DNA of 38,667 nucleotides from IMG/VR virus record IMGVR_UViG_3300005293_000046, positions 1-38,667 of that record. One strand, written 5' to 3'. The DNA comes from a virus. Within the stretch, counting starts at the first letter, position 1. Each line of letters opens with the position of its first letter. Positions 1 to 7,158 of this stretch are shown here, piece by piece. A program made the position numbers and the translations under genes. Below the pieces are notes generated by a model. The model ran no database searches. It was not told the origin of the DNA and saw only the letters and a program-made list of their open reading frames with translations.

Positions 1-347
1 GCTTTGTGAAGAAGCTGGCTGTTCCTGCGCAGCGGATACCGCTTCGGAGTGTGGACACGCCTGTCCATGCTGCTGAGCCGTTCTACCTCGTAACACCCAC
101 CTACGGTGGAGGCTCCCACAAGGGTGCCGACGTTCCCAAGCAAGTAATTCGGTTCCTCAATGAAGAATCGAATCGCAAACTGCTACGCGGTGTGATAGCG
201 TCAGGGAACACCAACTTTGGCTCGGACTTCTGCCGAGCCGGTGATGTAATCGCCGCAAAGTGTGCCGTACCGGTCCTATATCGGTTCGAACTTCTAGGCA
301 CATCAGAAGACGTGTCCACCGTCCAATCCCTAATGGAAAAGATATAA
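1..347 (+). CDS. nrdI: NrdI flavodoxin-like protein (5' end outside window)
   Basis: NrdI is the small flavodoxin that activates the di-manganese/tyrosyl cofactor of class Ib ribonucleotide reductase. The visible C-terminal part carries the family signature: a VTPTYGGG segment, then [10 protein letters not shown], then a [15 protein letters not shown] stretch that forms the FMN-binding loops, and a final [10 protein letters not shown] strand. The reading frame is already open at base 3 and its first residues (F-V-K-K-L) fit the interior of NrdI, so the GTG at 6 is probably not the start and the gene begins upstream of the window. It lies 4 nt before nrdE in the same operon. Identification is from sequence recognition and operon context. 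Confidence 0.93.
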   Translation, partial: FVKKLAVPAQRIPLRSVDTPVHAAEPFYLVTPTYGGGSHKGADVPKQVIRFLNEESNRKLLRGVIASGNTNFGSDFCRAGDVIAAKCAVPVLYRFELLGTSEDVSTVQSLMEKI

Positions 348-351
348 TACA

Positions 352-2505
352 ATGCCCGTAGTAGAGGTAGAAGCAGACATCAAGGTGTCTCGCGAGAAGC
401 TGGATTACCACTCGCTCAATGCGATGCTCAATCTGTATGACGCAGATGGGAACATCCAGTTCGATGCAGACAAGCGTGCTGCTCGCGAGTACATCGTCAA
501 CCACGTAAACGCGAATGTGATTTCCTTCGAGAGCCTCGAAGAGAAGATCGAGTTCCTAATTGACGAGGGATACTACGACCGCACCGTTCTGGAGCAGTAC
601 TCGCCCGAATTCGTCAAGGACCTATTCAAGGCGGTCTACGGAACCAAGTTCCGCTTCCCGACCTTCATGGCGGCGTTCAAGTTCTACCAGAGCTACGCAC
701 TCCGCACGTCTGACGGCAAGCGGTACCTAGAGCGCTATGAGGATCGCGTCACCGTGACGGCCCTCTACCTCGCCCGTGGTGATGAGCACCAGGCTCGCGT
801 TCTCGCGGACGAAATGCTCGGTGGACGCTACCAGCCCGCCACCCCAACCTTCCTGAATGCGGGTAAGGCGCGTCGTGGTGAGCTTGTGTCGTGCTTCCTG
901 GTACGCACTGAGGACTCGATGGACTCCATTTCACGCTCCGTGAATGCCGTTCTTCAGCTTTCGAAGCGTGGCGGTGGTGTGGCAATCTCGCTCACGAACC
1001 TCCGCGAGTCTGGCGCTCCTATCAAGGGGATGGCCGATCAAGCTGCCGGTCTGATCCCGGTAGCGAAGATGATCGAAGACGCGGTGTCCTATGCCAACCA
1101 GCTAGGTCAGCGTGACGGTGCTGCGGCAATCTACCTCAGTGTCCACCACCCGGACGTACTTCAGGTGCTCGATTCCAAGCGTGAGAATGCTGACGCCCGT
1201 ATTCGCCTGAACCGTCTCTCGATTGGTCTCGTGATGACCGATATCGTGATGCAGAAGTTCCGTGCCGGTGAGACGTTCTACACGTTCTCCCCGTACGATA
1301 TCGAGAAGGAGTATGGCAAGGCCATGTCCGATATCTCGATCACGGATGAGTACGAGAATCTGATGAACAACCCGCGCATCAAGAAGACTGCAATCGACGC
1401 GCGCAAGTTCATGAAGCTGCTGGCTGAAGTCCAGTTTGAAAGCGGCTACCCCTATTTGATGTTTGAGGACACGGTAAACCGTGCGTCCAACATCGAGGGC
1501 CGCGTCTCTATGTCGAATCTGTGCTCTGAAATCCTCCAGGTTTCTGAGCCGTCCACGTTCCACGAGAACCTGAACTACGATGTAGTCGGCAAGGACATCT
1601 CCTGCAACCTCGGCTCGATGAACATCGCTCAGGCTATGAAGGGCGGCAACATCGACAAGACGGTGGACGCAGCTATCCGCGCGCTGACCGCTGTGTCGGA
1701 CCTGTCCAACATCGAGAGCGTCCCTTCGGTTGCTCGCGGTAACGATGAGTCCCACGCTATCGGCCTCGGGCAGATGAACCTGCACGGCTTCCTGGCGAGT
1801 GAGGGCATCCTGTACGGCTCAGAGGAATCCATCGATTTCGTTCGCGTCTACTTCGCGGCTGTAGCCTACTCGGCTGTGCGTACCTCCATGCAGATTGCTC
1901 GTGAAACGCAAACCAAGTTCGTCGGCTTCGAGAAGAGCAAGTACGCTTCGGGTGAATACTTCACCAAGTACACAACCCAGTCGTGGGGTCCCAAGACTCA
2001 GGTTGTCCGTGACCTGTTCGACAAGTACGGAATCTCGATTCCTACTCGTGAGCAGTGGCAGAAGGTTGCCGCACTCGTTCAGGAGCACGGCATGTACAAC
2101 GCCTATCTCCAGGCTGTCCCGCCCACCGGCTCGATTTCCTACCTCTCCAATGCAACCTCGTCCATCCACCCCATCGTGGCACAGGTCGAGTCCCGCAAGG
2201 AAGGCAAGATTGGTCGCGTTTACGTGGCAGCTTATGGTCTCACAAACGAGAACCGTGAGTTCTACAAGGATGCGTACGAGATTGGTGCAAAGGCCGTCAT
2301 CGACGTGTATGCTGCTGCTACCGAGCACATCGACCAGGGCCTCTCCTGCACGCTGTTCTTCACGGACGAGGCTACCACCAAGACGATCAACATGGCTCAG
2401 GCTTATGCCTGGTCAAAGGGAATCAAAACGGTGTACTACATTAGATTGCGACAGACTGTTCTTCAGGGTGTCGATCTAAGTGAGTGCGTCAGTTGCGCTC
2501 TGTAG
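352..2505 (+). CDS. nrdE: Class Ib ribonucleotide reductase alpha subunit
   Basis: Catalytic large subunit that reduces NDPs to dNDPs for phage DNA synthesis. Its 717 residues are full length for NrdE. Visible catalytic features are the redox cysteine pair C181 and C418, the thiyl-radical Cys391 inside an N-L-C-S-E motif (N389 and E393 are the partner residues), the PPTGSIS phosphate-binding loop near residue 600, a radical-transfer Tyr-Tyr pair near residue 696, and the swinging C-terminal CxxC (C712, C715). No intein or intron interrupts it, although phage nrd genes often carry them. The ATG at 352 follows nrdI by 4 nt. A strong hairpin lies just after the stop, so expression of the following nrdF may be tuned downward. 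Confidence 0.97.
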   Translation: MPVVEVEADIKVSREKLDYHSLNAMLNLYDADGNIQFDADKRAAREYIVNHVNANVISFESLEEKIEFLIDEGYYDRTVLEQYSPEFVKDLFKAVYGTKFRFPTFMAAFKFYQSYALRTSDGKRYLERYEDRVTVTALYLARGDEHQARVLADEMLGGRYQPATPTFLNAGKARRGELVSCFLVRTEDSMDSISRSVNAVLQLSKRGGGVAISLTNLRESGAPIKGMADQAAGLIPVAKMIEDAVSYANQLGQRDGAAAIYLSVHHPDVLQVLDSKRENADARIRLNRLSIGLVMTDIVMQKFRAGETFYTFSPYDIEKEYGKAMSDISITDEYENLMNNPRIKKTAIDARKFMKLLAEVQFESGYPYLMFEDTVNRASNIEGRVSMSNLCSEILQVSEPSTFHENLNYDVVGKDISCNLGSMNIAQAMKGGNIDKTVDAAIRALTAVSDLSNIESVPSVARGNDESHAIGLGQMNLHGFLASEGILYGSEESIDFVRVYFAAVAYSAVRTSMQIARETQTKFVGFEKSKYASGEYFTKYTTQSWGPKTQVVRDLFDKYGISIPTREQWQKVAALVQEHGMYNAYLQAVPPTGSISYLSNATSSIHPIVAQVESRKEGKIGRVYVAAYGLTNENREFYKDAYEIGAKAVIDVYAAATEHIDQGLSCTLFFTDEATTKTINMAQAYAWSKGIKTVYYIRLRQTVLQGVDLSECVSCAL

Positions 2506-2524
2506 GCAACTGAGCTACAATGAG

Positions 2525-2546
2525 GGGGCGGGCTTCGGCTCGCCCC
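2525..2546 (+). terminator. UUCG-capped hairpin after nrdE
   Basis: A 9-bp GC-rich stem (GGGGCGGGC pairing with GCTCGCCCC, one G-U) closed by a C(TTCG)G tetraloop, followed by a short pyrimidine run. It sits 20 nt after the nrdE stop and before two small genes and nrdF. It may be a partial terminator or an RNA-stabilising or processing hairpin. Confidence 0.6.
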
Positions 2547-2566
2547 TTCTTCCATCTAAGGACACC

Positions 2567-2749
2567 ATGCAGATTCCAAAGTGTAACCACCGTGGCGGCG
2601 CGTTCAACGCTGAGTGCGGTGCCCCGGCGTCTATCACGCTGATCACCGAATACGACCCCAATGCGCCCGCGTTCCAGGTCGCATGCGTCAAGCATCGTGG
2701 TGAGCTTAGCCGCCTCTGGCCTGACCGACTTTTCTGGGAGGTAATATGA
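2567..2749 (+). CDS. Small hypothetical protein, 60 aa
   Basis: Unrecognised 60-residue protein with two Cys-containing segments, CNHRGGAFNAECG near the start and a later CVKHRG, in a C/H arrangement that could bind zinc. An upstream in-frame GTG exists, but the ATG at 2567 is preferred because the longer form would overlap the hairpin after nrdE. The last bases overlap the next gene by 4 nt, which suggests translational coupling. It lies between nrdE and nrdF, so it is co-transcribed with ribonucleotide reductase, but nothing visible ties it to that enzyme. Confidence 0.6.
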   Translation: MQIPKCNHRGGAFNAECGAPASITLITEYDPNAPAFQVACVKHRGELSRLWPDRLFWEVI

Positions 2750-2973
2750 GCGCCACTGAACACAACCACATCACGCGGGACATCAAGCCTGCCGGTGAGT
2801 GCTACTCTTGCGACCGCTATCACGCGAAATGTGCCGCCGATACTATCTTCAAGCTCGAAGACCTGATACTATTCGTAGACGAGCTATACGAGACACGCGG
2901 CTCTGAGCCCGCACTCCGTCATCTTCAAGCATTCATCCGAACTGAAAAACTGAGAGAAAAGCACAAGCAATGA
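2746..2973 (+). CDS. Small hypothetical protein, 75 aa
   Basis: Unrecognised 75-residue protein with a C-x-x-C element (CYSCDRYHAKC) near residues 19-29, then an acidic helical part and a basic C-terminus (EKLREKHKQ). The Cys/His spacing suggests a small zinc-binding fold, which is inference. Its ATG overlaps the upstream stop by 4 nt behind a GGGAGGT ribosome site, and its own stop overlaps the nrdF ATG by 4 nt, so the three genes are translationally chained. Confidence 0.7.
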   Translation: MSATEHNHITRDIKPAGECYSCDRYHAKCAADTIFKLEDLILFVDELYETRGSEPALRHLQAFIRTEKLREKHKQ

Positions 2974-3941
2974 GAGATTCTGAAAACCTCGTTCTCCCCA
3001 TCAACTGGAACAACGTAGACGACTTCAACAAGTCGGTCTTTGACACGCTCATCACCAACTTCTGGGTGCCCGAGCGCGTCAACATGTCTGGCGACCTCGC
3101 CTCCTGGCGCAAGCTGTCCGAGGCAGAGCAGACGCTCGTTCTGCGCGTCTTCGCGGGCCTGACGCTGCTGGATACCATCCAGGGCACGGTAGGCGCTGTA
3201 CGGCTCCTACAGGACGCGCAGAGCCCGTTTGAAGAGGCGGTCCTGGCGAACATCGTATTCATGGAGCAGATTCACGCGAAGTCGTACTCCAACATCTTCT
3301 CGACTCTCTCGAACACCGAGGCGATCAACGAGGCTTTCGAATGGTCTCGTGACAATGAGCACCTGATCTACAAGCAGGAGAAGATTCTCGCGGCGTACGA
3401 TGGGGACGACCCGCTCAAGCGTAAGATCGCGTCCGTGTTCCTTGAGAGCGGTCTGTTCTTCTCAGGCTTCGGACTCCCCTTCCACCTGGCGGGGCGCGGC
3501 AAGCTGCCCAACACCGCCGATATGATCCGCCTGATTCTCCGTGACGAGGCTGTTCACGGCTACGCAATCGGATACTGGTTCCAGCTTGAGTACAACAAGC
3601 TCAGCACGGACGAGCAGCAGGAATACCTCTTCTGGGCTATCGATCTGGCGACCGACCTCTACCTCAACGAGGAAAAGTATACGCGCTCGCTGTACGATGA
3701 GGCTGGCCTGACTGACATGATCCTGCCGTATGTCAGATATAACTTTGGCAAAGCGATGCAGAATCTCGGATTCGACTCGATCTTCCCGGATACGCTCCGC
3801 GATATCGACCCCGTTCTGGCTAGCTCCATGAGCCAGCAGGAGAATGGTGACTTCTTCTCAGGAGCCACCACGTACGCAATCGGTAAGACCGAGGAAGTCG
3901 ATGACAGCGACTTCGACAATTTCGAAGATTGGAATTTCTGA
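2970..3941 (+). CDS. nrdF: Class Ib ribonucleotide reductase beta subunit
   Basis: Radical-generating small subunit that partners NrdE. All metal-site residues can be read: D68, E99, H102, E159, E193 and H196, with the radical tyrosine Y106 in the EQIHAKSYS segment. These sit one residue away from the E. coli NrdF positions. The 323-residue length is typical, and the C-terminus ends in an acidic tail with EDWNF, the peptide that docks into NrdE. The start overlaps the preceding stop (ATGA), and its stop overlaps the next ATG by 1 nt (TGATG). With NrdI present, Mn2-Tyr assembly is possible. No nrdH glutaredoxin is visible here. Confidence 0.97.
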   Translation: MRDSENLVLPINWNNVDDFNKSVFDTLITNFWVPERVNMSGDLASWRKLSEAEQTLVLRVFAGLTLLDTIQGTVGAVRLLQDAQSPFEEAVLANIVFMEQIHAKSYSNIFSTLSNTEAINEAFEWSRDNEHLIYKQEKILAAYDGDDPLKRKIASVFLESGLFFSGFGLPFHLAGRGKLPNTADMIRLILRDEAVHGYAIGYWFQLEYNKLSTDEQQEYLFWAIDLATDLYLNEEKYTRSLYDEAGLTDMILPYVRYNFGKAMQNLGFDSIFPDTLRDIDPVLASSMSQQENGDFFSGATTYAIGKTEEVDDSDFDNFEDWNF

Positions 3942-4306
3942 TGAGCAACCCGTACCTTTCCCTAGATGAGATGCTGATTCGTCAGCGTGAGGACATCCGT
4001 CAGACCGGACGCCAGCTTGGTATTGAGGAACCGGTCATACGTGACGATGAACTGATCCATATGATTCTCACGACATACAATTTCCAGACAGAAACGCTCG
4101 GATGGGATGAAGACTTCGAAACTATGGCAGAAGAGGCTGCACTTCGGCTTCCATACACCGCACCAATTTGGGTCCGGGATGGGGAGCAACTTGTCATGGT
4201 CGTCCCCTCCCCCGATGGACGACGCCGAGCAACAGTCGGAGACCTCGCGGAGTTTGACACCCACGCTCCCACGCCGCTACTTCAACGGGAGGGTCCCATT
4301 GACTGA
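3941..4306 (+). CDS. Hypothetical protein, 121 aa
   Basis: Unrecognised, mostly acidic protein. The start is placed at the ATG overlapping the nrdF stop (TGATG). An ATG 12 nt upstream would sit inside nrdF. No membrane segment, signal peptide or metal motif is visible. The C-terminal part is rich in Ala, Asp and Pro. Its end overlaps the TTG start of the release-factor-like gene by 8 nt, so the two are probably translationally coupled and co-expressed with nrdF. Confidence 0.75.
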   Translation: MSNPYLSLDEMLIRQREDIRQTGRQLGIEEPVIRDDELIHMILTTYNFQTETLGWDEDFETMAEEAALRLPYTAPIWVRDGEQLVMVVPSPDGRRRATVGDLAEFDTHAPTPLLQREGPID

Positions 4307-4652
4307 GCGCCAACTTCTATTCTCTGTCAGCATCAAGGACTGCCGCGTGGACACCTTCCGCTCTGGCGGTAAGGGTGGGCAGAATGTCAACAAGGTCGAG
4401 ACGGGGGTGCGTGTGACGCACGAGCCGAGCGGCGCTGTGGGTAAGTGCACCGAAGAGCGGTCACAGCTTCAGAACAAGAAGATTGCCTTCCGCCGTATGG
4501 CGGAGACACCGCAGTTCAAGTGGTGGCTAGAGCTACAGCGCCGGGAGATTGAGACCGGGCTAACCATCGAAGAGCGCGTGGCAGAGTCAATGACGCCCGA
4601 CAAAATAAAGGTAGAAATACAGAGAGACGGAAAGTGGGTTGACGATGAGTAA
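4299..4652 (+). CDS. RF-1 domain (GGQ) release-factor-like protein
   Basis: Short 117-residue protein consisting almost only of the peptidyl-tRNA hydrolysis domain of class I release factors. It carries [15 protein letters not shown] with the catalytic GGQ, followed by [10 protein letters not shown] and RSQLQNKK, the usual continuation. The codon-recognition domains of RF1/RF2 are absent, so it should act without reading a stop codon, as ArfB or PrfH do. Unlike ArfB it lacks a basic C-terminal tail (the end is acidic, KWVDDE), so how it enters a stalled ribosome is unclear. The TTG at 4299 is chosen because a GGGAGGG ribosome site sits 5 nt upstream and no ATG lies between it and the domain. 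Confidence 0.85.
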   Translation: MTERQLLFSVSIKDCRVDTFRSGGKGGQNVNKVETGVRVTHEPSGAVGKCTEERSQLQNKKIAFRRMAETPQFKWWLELQRREIETGLTIEERVAESMTPDKIKVEIQRDGKWVDDE

Positions 4653-4806
4653 GCGTCTAGATTTCGGTGACTACCACGTAGGCACCTACTGCGGCGAACA
4701 CCTGTTCAGTCTGCGTGACTGGCGGGATAACTTCAAGCGGTATGGGCTCATTCGTCGGATGGATGACGCCTTCTCTATCGGGCCGATTCTGTTCTGGAAG
4801 GACTGA
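4645..4806 (+). CDS. Small hypothetical protein, 53 aa
   Basis: Fifty-three residues starting [17 protein letters not shown] and ending ILFWKD. The ATG overlaps the release-factor stop by 8 nt and the ORF is rich in aromatic and charged residues, which looks coding rather than random. No family is recognised. It is the last gene of the nrd transcription unit: a new promoter starts 2 nt after its stop. Confidence 0.65.
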   Translation: MSKRLDFGDYHVGTYCGEHLFSLRDWRDNFKRYGLIRRMDDAFSIGPILFWKD

Positions 4807-4807
4807 C

Positions 4808-4849
4808 TTGCTACGTAGGGGGATATCTGGTACACTAGATGTCCCCCTA
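4808..4849 (+). promoter_or_regulatory. Promoter overlapped by a 13-bp inverted repeat
   Basis: The -35 TTGCTA and -10 TACACT are separated by 17 bp. A 13-bp inverted repeat (TAGGGGGATATCT at 4816 and AGATGTCCCCCTA at 4837) flanks and encloses the -10 box. In DNA it could be an operator. In RNA only its 3' half would be transcribed, so it is unlikely to be a terminator for this promoter. It drives the gene at 4873, which has its own AGGAG ribosome site. Confidence 0.7.
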
Positions 4850-4872
4850 AAGGGCCTGACTAGGAGAAAATA

Positions 4873-5076
4873 ATGAGTGCTCAAGACTTCCCGGATGCGG
4901 AGTTCGTCATTCGCAATGACCTCCCCATCCCCACCAAGGACACCGTTTCACGCGCGGCATCGGCGCTAGCTCGTGATGACAGCCCGCCTGCTCTCCGTGC
5001 ATCGGCGGCTGACGTGCTGAACCTTCACCGCGATATTCTGGACGCACACCCGGAGTGGGCAGCAGATTTCGACTAA
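4873..5076 (+). CDS. Hypothetical protein, 67 aa
   Basis: Unrecognised helical, acidic protein (many Ala, Asp and Glu; RAASALARDD and RASAADVLNLH segments). It starts at an ATG 7 nt after an AGGAG site, downstream of a well-formed promoter with an overlapping palindrome, and is followed at once by the leaderless promoter of the lipoprotein gene, so it is probably a single-gene unit under its own control. No membrane or metal motif is visible. Confidence 0.75.
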   Translation: MSAQDFPDAEFVIRNDLPIPTKDTVSRAASALARDDSPPALRASAADVLNLHRDILDAHPEWAADFD

Positions 5077-5079
5077 GTG

Positions 5080-5109
5080 TTGACAAGCGGGTTGTTATGA
5101 TGCTACGAT
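5080..5109 (+). promoter_or_regulatory. Leaderless promoter for the lipoprotein gene
   Basis: TTGACA, 18-bp spacer, TACGAT, then exactly 6 nt to the ATG at 5116. Transcription should start on or next to the A of the start codon, which gives a leaderless mRNA. No Shine-Dalgarno sequence is present. Confidence 0.8.
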
Positions 5110-5115
5110 CCAGGC

Positions 5116-5775
5116 ATGACAACAACTTTCCGCAAGACCATCACAGCGGTTGCCCTTGTGGCGGCGCTCTCGGCGGGCACCGTAGGGTGTTCCGCAGCAA
5201 CCCCCACTCCCGTCGAGTCCGCTCCCCGCGCGACCACGGAGGCTCCGCAGTCTCTTCCGGTCCCCTCCATCAGCGGACTCACGGTCACCGAGGCCGTACT
5301 GCTGCTCGACAACGCTGGCCTTCAGGTCTCATACTCGGACCCGTCTGCGGAGTATGACGGCGACAACTGGATCGTCTCGAACAGCAGCCCGGTCGATGGT
5401 ACGCAGGTTCAGCCCAACACAACGGTGATCCTGAACGTGCGTGAGCTTGCCCAGGAGCCCCAGACGGCCCCCGCTCCTGCGCCCGCCCCCGAGACCGACA
5501 CCGGCAGTCGGGGCGAGGAAGCGTACCTCTACACGATGAAGACCGAGCCGTATTTCGCCACACTTCCCGACGCAGACCTTCTTGAGGTCGGCTATGTAGT
5601 CTGCACGGCCCTTGGACAGAGCATGCCCCTGGACAGCCTGCTCGCGCTGGCTCTTCAGAACGGCATCCCCGCACACGAGGCTGGTGTCCTGGTCGGCGCA
5701 TCAGTCGGCGCACTTTGCCCGGAGTACACCCCGCTCGTGGAGCAGTACCTCTCCCAGGGCGGAGCCAATAGCTGA
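5116..5775 (+). CDS. Predicted lipoprotein with PASTA and DUF732-like domains
   Basis: Secreted protein of 219 residues. It starts with a basic n-region (TTTFRKT), a hydrophobic core and an AGTVGC lipobox with Cys at residue 25, so it should be lipid-anchored outside the membrane. The -3 position is Thr, which is slightly unusual. Residues about 46-108 match a PASTA domain (VPSISGLTVTEAVLLLDNAG, then SSPVDGTQVQPNTTV), a fold that binds peptidoglycan or beta-lactam-like ligands. A Pro/Ala/Glu linker follows. Residues about 130-213 contain two cysteines (VVCTAL, GALCPEY) and resemble DUF732 of mycobacterial exported proteins. A phage-encoded surface lipoprotein of this kind is a candidate superinfection-exclusion factor, which is inference. 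Confidence 0.8.
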   Translation: MTTTFRKTITAVALVAALSAGTVGCSAATPTPVESAPRATTEAPQSLPVPSISGLTVTEAVLLLDNAGLQVSYSDPSAEYDGDNWIVSNSSPVDGTQVQPNTTVILNVRELAQEPQTAPAPAPAPETDTGSRGEEAYLYTMKTEPYFATLPDADLLEVGYVVCTALGQSMPLDSLLALALQNGIPAHEAGVLVGASVGALCPEYTPLVEQYLSQGGANS

Positions 5776-5779
5776 CGGG

Positions 5780-5808
5780 TTGACATACAACCCATAGTGA
5801 GCTAGGCT
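5780..5808 (+). promoter_or_regulatory. Promoter for the acidic 133-aa gene
   Basis: TTGACA, 17-bp spacer, TAGGCT, then about 34 nt of leader containing an AAAGGA ribosome site before the ATG at 5843. Unlike its neighbours this unit has a normal untranslated leader. Confidence 0.8.
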
Positions 5809-5842
5809 TAACACACACCACCCAACAACCAAAGGACGAAAA

Positions 5843-6244
5843 ATGGCATTCAACCTCGATGACATCCTCCAGAAGGCAGCAGACGCCTTCGAGAAGTCAG
5901 CAGAGAAGCACTACGAGCAGGCGGAGCAGGCTGAGCAGCTTGCCGATCTGGTCACAGACGAGGACCTTCGCGCGGACTTCGATGAGCTTGTGGCGCAGGG
6001 TACCGCCTTCGCGCTCAACCTCGTGTCCCGTCTGAGTGACATCTTCCCGCAGGACGAGGAAGAGGACGAGACCCCGGAGCCCGAGCCCGAGCCCGAGCCT
6101 GAGGACGAGGAAGACCCGCTCACGGCACAGCTTCGTGAGATTCTGTCGCGGATCGGTTCCGTGCCGAACCCGCAGGGCTACTCGGCCCGCAGCGGCTTCT
6201 TCCCGACCGACCCCAAGACCGGTGGATACCCCTTCCCGTTCTGA
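5843..6244 (+). CDS. Acidic hypothetical protein with Glu/Pro repeats, 133 aa
   Basis: Residues 1-70 form an amphipathic, Ala/Glu-rich helical region (EKSAEKHYEQAEQAEQLADLV). Residues about 72-93 form a very acidic stretch with EPEPEPEP repeats. The C-terminus turns Gly/Pro/Phe-rich (GFFPTDPKTGGYPFPF) and resembles a short linear peptide tail. The family is not recognised. It has its own strong promoter and ribosome site, so it is probably well expressed. A large hairpin follows directly and could terminate the transcript or control the next gene. Confidence 0.8.
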   Translation: MAFNLDDILQKAADAFEKSAEKHYEQAEQAEQLADLVTDEDLRADFDELVAQGTAFALNLVSRLSDIFPQDEEEDETPEPEPEPEPEDEEDPLTAQLREILSRIGSVPNPQGYSARSGFFPTDPKTGGYPFPF

Positions 6245-6252
6245 TCCCTGGA

Positions 6253-6293
6253 GTGAAGTTGCTCCCATGCCTCCTTGGTGGGAGCAACTTCAC
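6253..6293 (+). promoter_or_regulatory. 15-bp hairpin enclosing a start codon
   Basis: A perfect 15-bp stem (GTGAAGTTGCTCCCA at 6253 with its complement ending at 6293) closes an 11-nt loop. The A of the ATG at 6267 is the last base of the 5' arm and TG opens the loop. It could terminate transcription of the preceding gene, though it has no U-tract, or hide the start of the next ORF. Confidence 0.65.
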
Positions 6294-6524
6294 ACTCCGG
6301 TGGATTCACCCCGCACGCCTGTAGCGTGGGTTTGTACCTGTGGTGCTATGGGTCGTGTTGGTGATCATAGCCACACACTCTTCGCTCTTCATCTGGAGCG
6401 TGAGAAGAAAAAGTTCGAGGCGTTCACATACGCTCGACGCGGGCAGAGGCAGCACATGCCCGCCCCGTACCGCCTCTGGCGACACTCTGACGGAAAATAC
6501 CGCCCATATGCCCCTCCACGTTGA
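6267..6524 (+). CDS. Hypothetical protein with CxC/His motif, 85 aa
   Basis: Begins MPPWWEQLHT and has a WVCTCG segment followed by DHSHTLFALHLEREKKKFEAF, a Cys/His spacing that could bind a metal, then a basic Arg/Tyr-rich tail. Composition favours a real protein, though no family is recognised. The start codon lies inside a long hairpin and the ribosome site is weak (GGAG about 14 nt upstream), so translation may depend on unfolding. The stop overlaps the -35 box of the next promoter. Confidence 0.6.
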   Translation: MPPWWEQLHTPVDSPRTPVAWVCTCGAMGRVGDHSHTLFALHLEREKKKFEAFTYARRGQRQHMPAPYRLWRHSDGKYRPYAPPR

Positions 6525-6549
6525 CTTCTAAGTCATAATCTGTTAGGAT
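6521..6549 (+). promoter_or_regulatory. Leaderless promoter for the gene at 6556
   Basis: TTGACT, 17-bp spacer, TAGGAT, then 6 nt (TTTCTT) to the ATG. There is no ribosome site. The geometry is the same as at 5116. Confidence 0.8.
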
Positions 6550-6555
6550 TTTCTT

Positions 6556-6834
6556 ATGACTAATCCATCTCCCGAGAACGCTCCGGAAATCACGATGTTC
6601 TTCTCCATCGGCATCATCGGCATGGATGAGCATGTGACGGAGTACATCACCGTGCCCCTCGTGGACACAGAGGGCAACCCCGCTCTCGCGCAGCAGCTTG
6701 CCATTCGCGGACAGCTTGCACAACTCAAGCTCCAGGTCGGGTTCATGGAACTCATGGCTACTCAGTTCCCCGCGTGGGCGCAGAAGAAGTTCGAAGAAGA
6801 GGGCTGGGAGCTCCCGGACAACCTTCTAGAGTAG
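6556..6834 (+). CDS. Hypothetical protein, 92 aa
   Basis: Unrecognised soluble protein. The central part (ITMFFSIGIIGMDEHVTEYITVPLVD) looks like beta strands, followed by a helical Gln/Leu-rich segment and an acidic end. The start is fixed by the leaderless promoter 6 nt upstream. A TAGAAT box overlaps its stop and probably serves the next gene. Confidence 0.75.
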   Translation: MTNPSPENAPEITMFFSIGIIGMDEHVTEYITVPLVDTEGNPALAQQLAIRGQLAQLKLQVGFMELMATQFPAWAQKKFEEEGWELPDNLLE

Positions 6835-6837
6835 AAT
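6832..6837 (+). promoter_or_regulatory. Possible leaderless -10 box for the gene at 6844
   Basis: TAGAAT, then 6 nt to the ATG at 6844, matching the 6-nt geometry of other starts in the window. No convincing -35 box is visible. A G-run directly before the ATG is too close to act as a ribosome site. Confidence 0.5.
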
Positions 6838-6843
6838 AGGGGG

Positions 6844-7158
6844 ATGACCTCCCAAAGACGATCCAAGCTGGACGTATTCAGCCAGGCACTACTTGTGCTC
6901 GCTATCGGCCTCTTCATCGCTTCGGCGTGCTGCTACGGTCTGTCGATCTACCTCTACTACTTTACAGGCGAACCTGGCGTAGCCCCCACATTCACCCTCA
7001 CTCAAATTGGCAATTTCGCCGGGGCTGTTGGTATGATCTTCGTACCGCTGTTCATCATGACAGCCACTATCGTAAACTACCGAGAAGTCCGCCGCGAAAA
7101 GACTGGAAAAGACATTGACGACGATTACACTGAGCCCGGAACAGCAGGGGGTCGTTGA
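6844..7158 (+). CDS. Two-TM membrane protein, 104 aa
   Basis: Two hydrophobic segments, about residues 12-38 (ALLVLAIGLFIASACCYGLSIYLYY) and 52-78 (QIGNFAGAVGMIFVPLFIMTATIV), preceded by a basic start (SQRRSK) and followed by a charged tail. This predicts an inner-membrane protein with both ends in the cytoplasm. No family is recognised. It is far from the endolysin, so a holin role is not supported by context. The C-terminal 44 nt overlap the helicase gene in another frame. Confidence 0.75.
   Translation: MTSQRRSKLDVFSQALLVLAIGLFIASACCYGLSIYLYYFTGEPGVAPTFTLTQIGNFAGAVGMIFVPLFIMTATIVNYREVRREKTGKDIDDDYTEPGTAGGR

Noticed and set aside
1102-1785. Leftward 227-aa frame inside nrdE
   Set aside because: Antisense shadow of a fully conserved nrdE coding region, with no start signals.
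352-2505. Possible intein or intron in nrdE
   Set aside because: The reading frame is continuous, motifs are correctly spaced and the length is normal.
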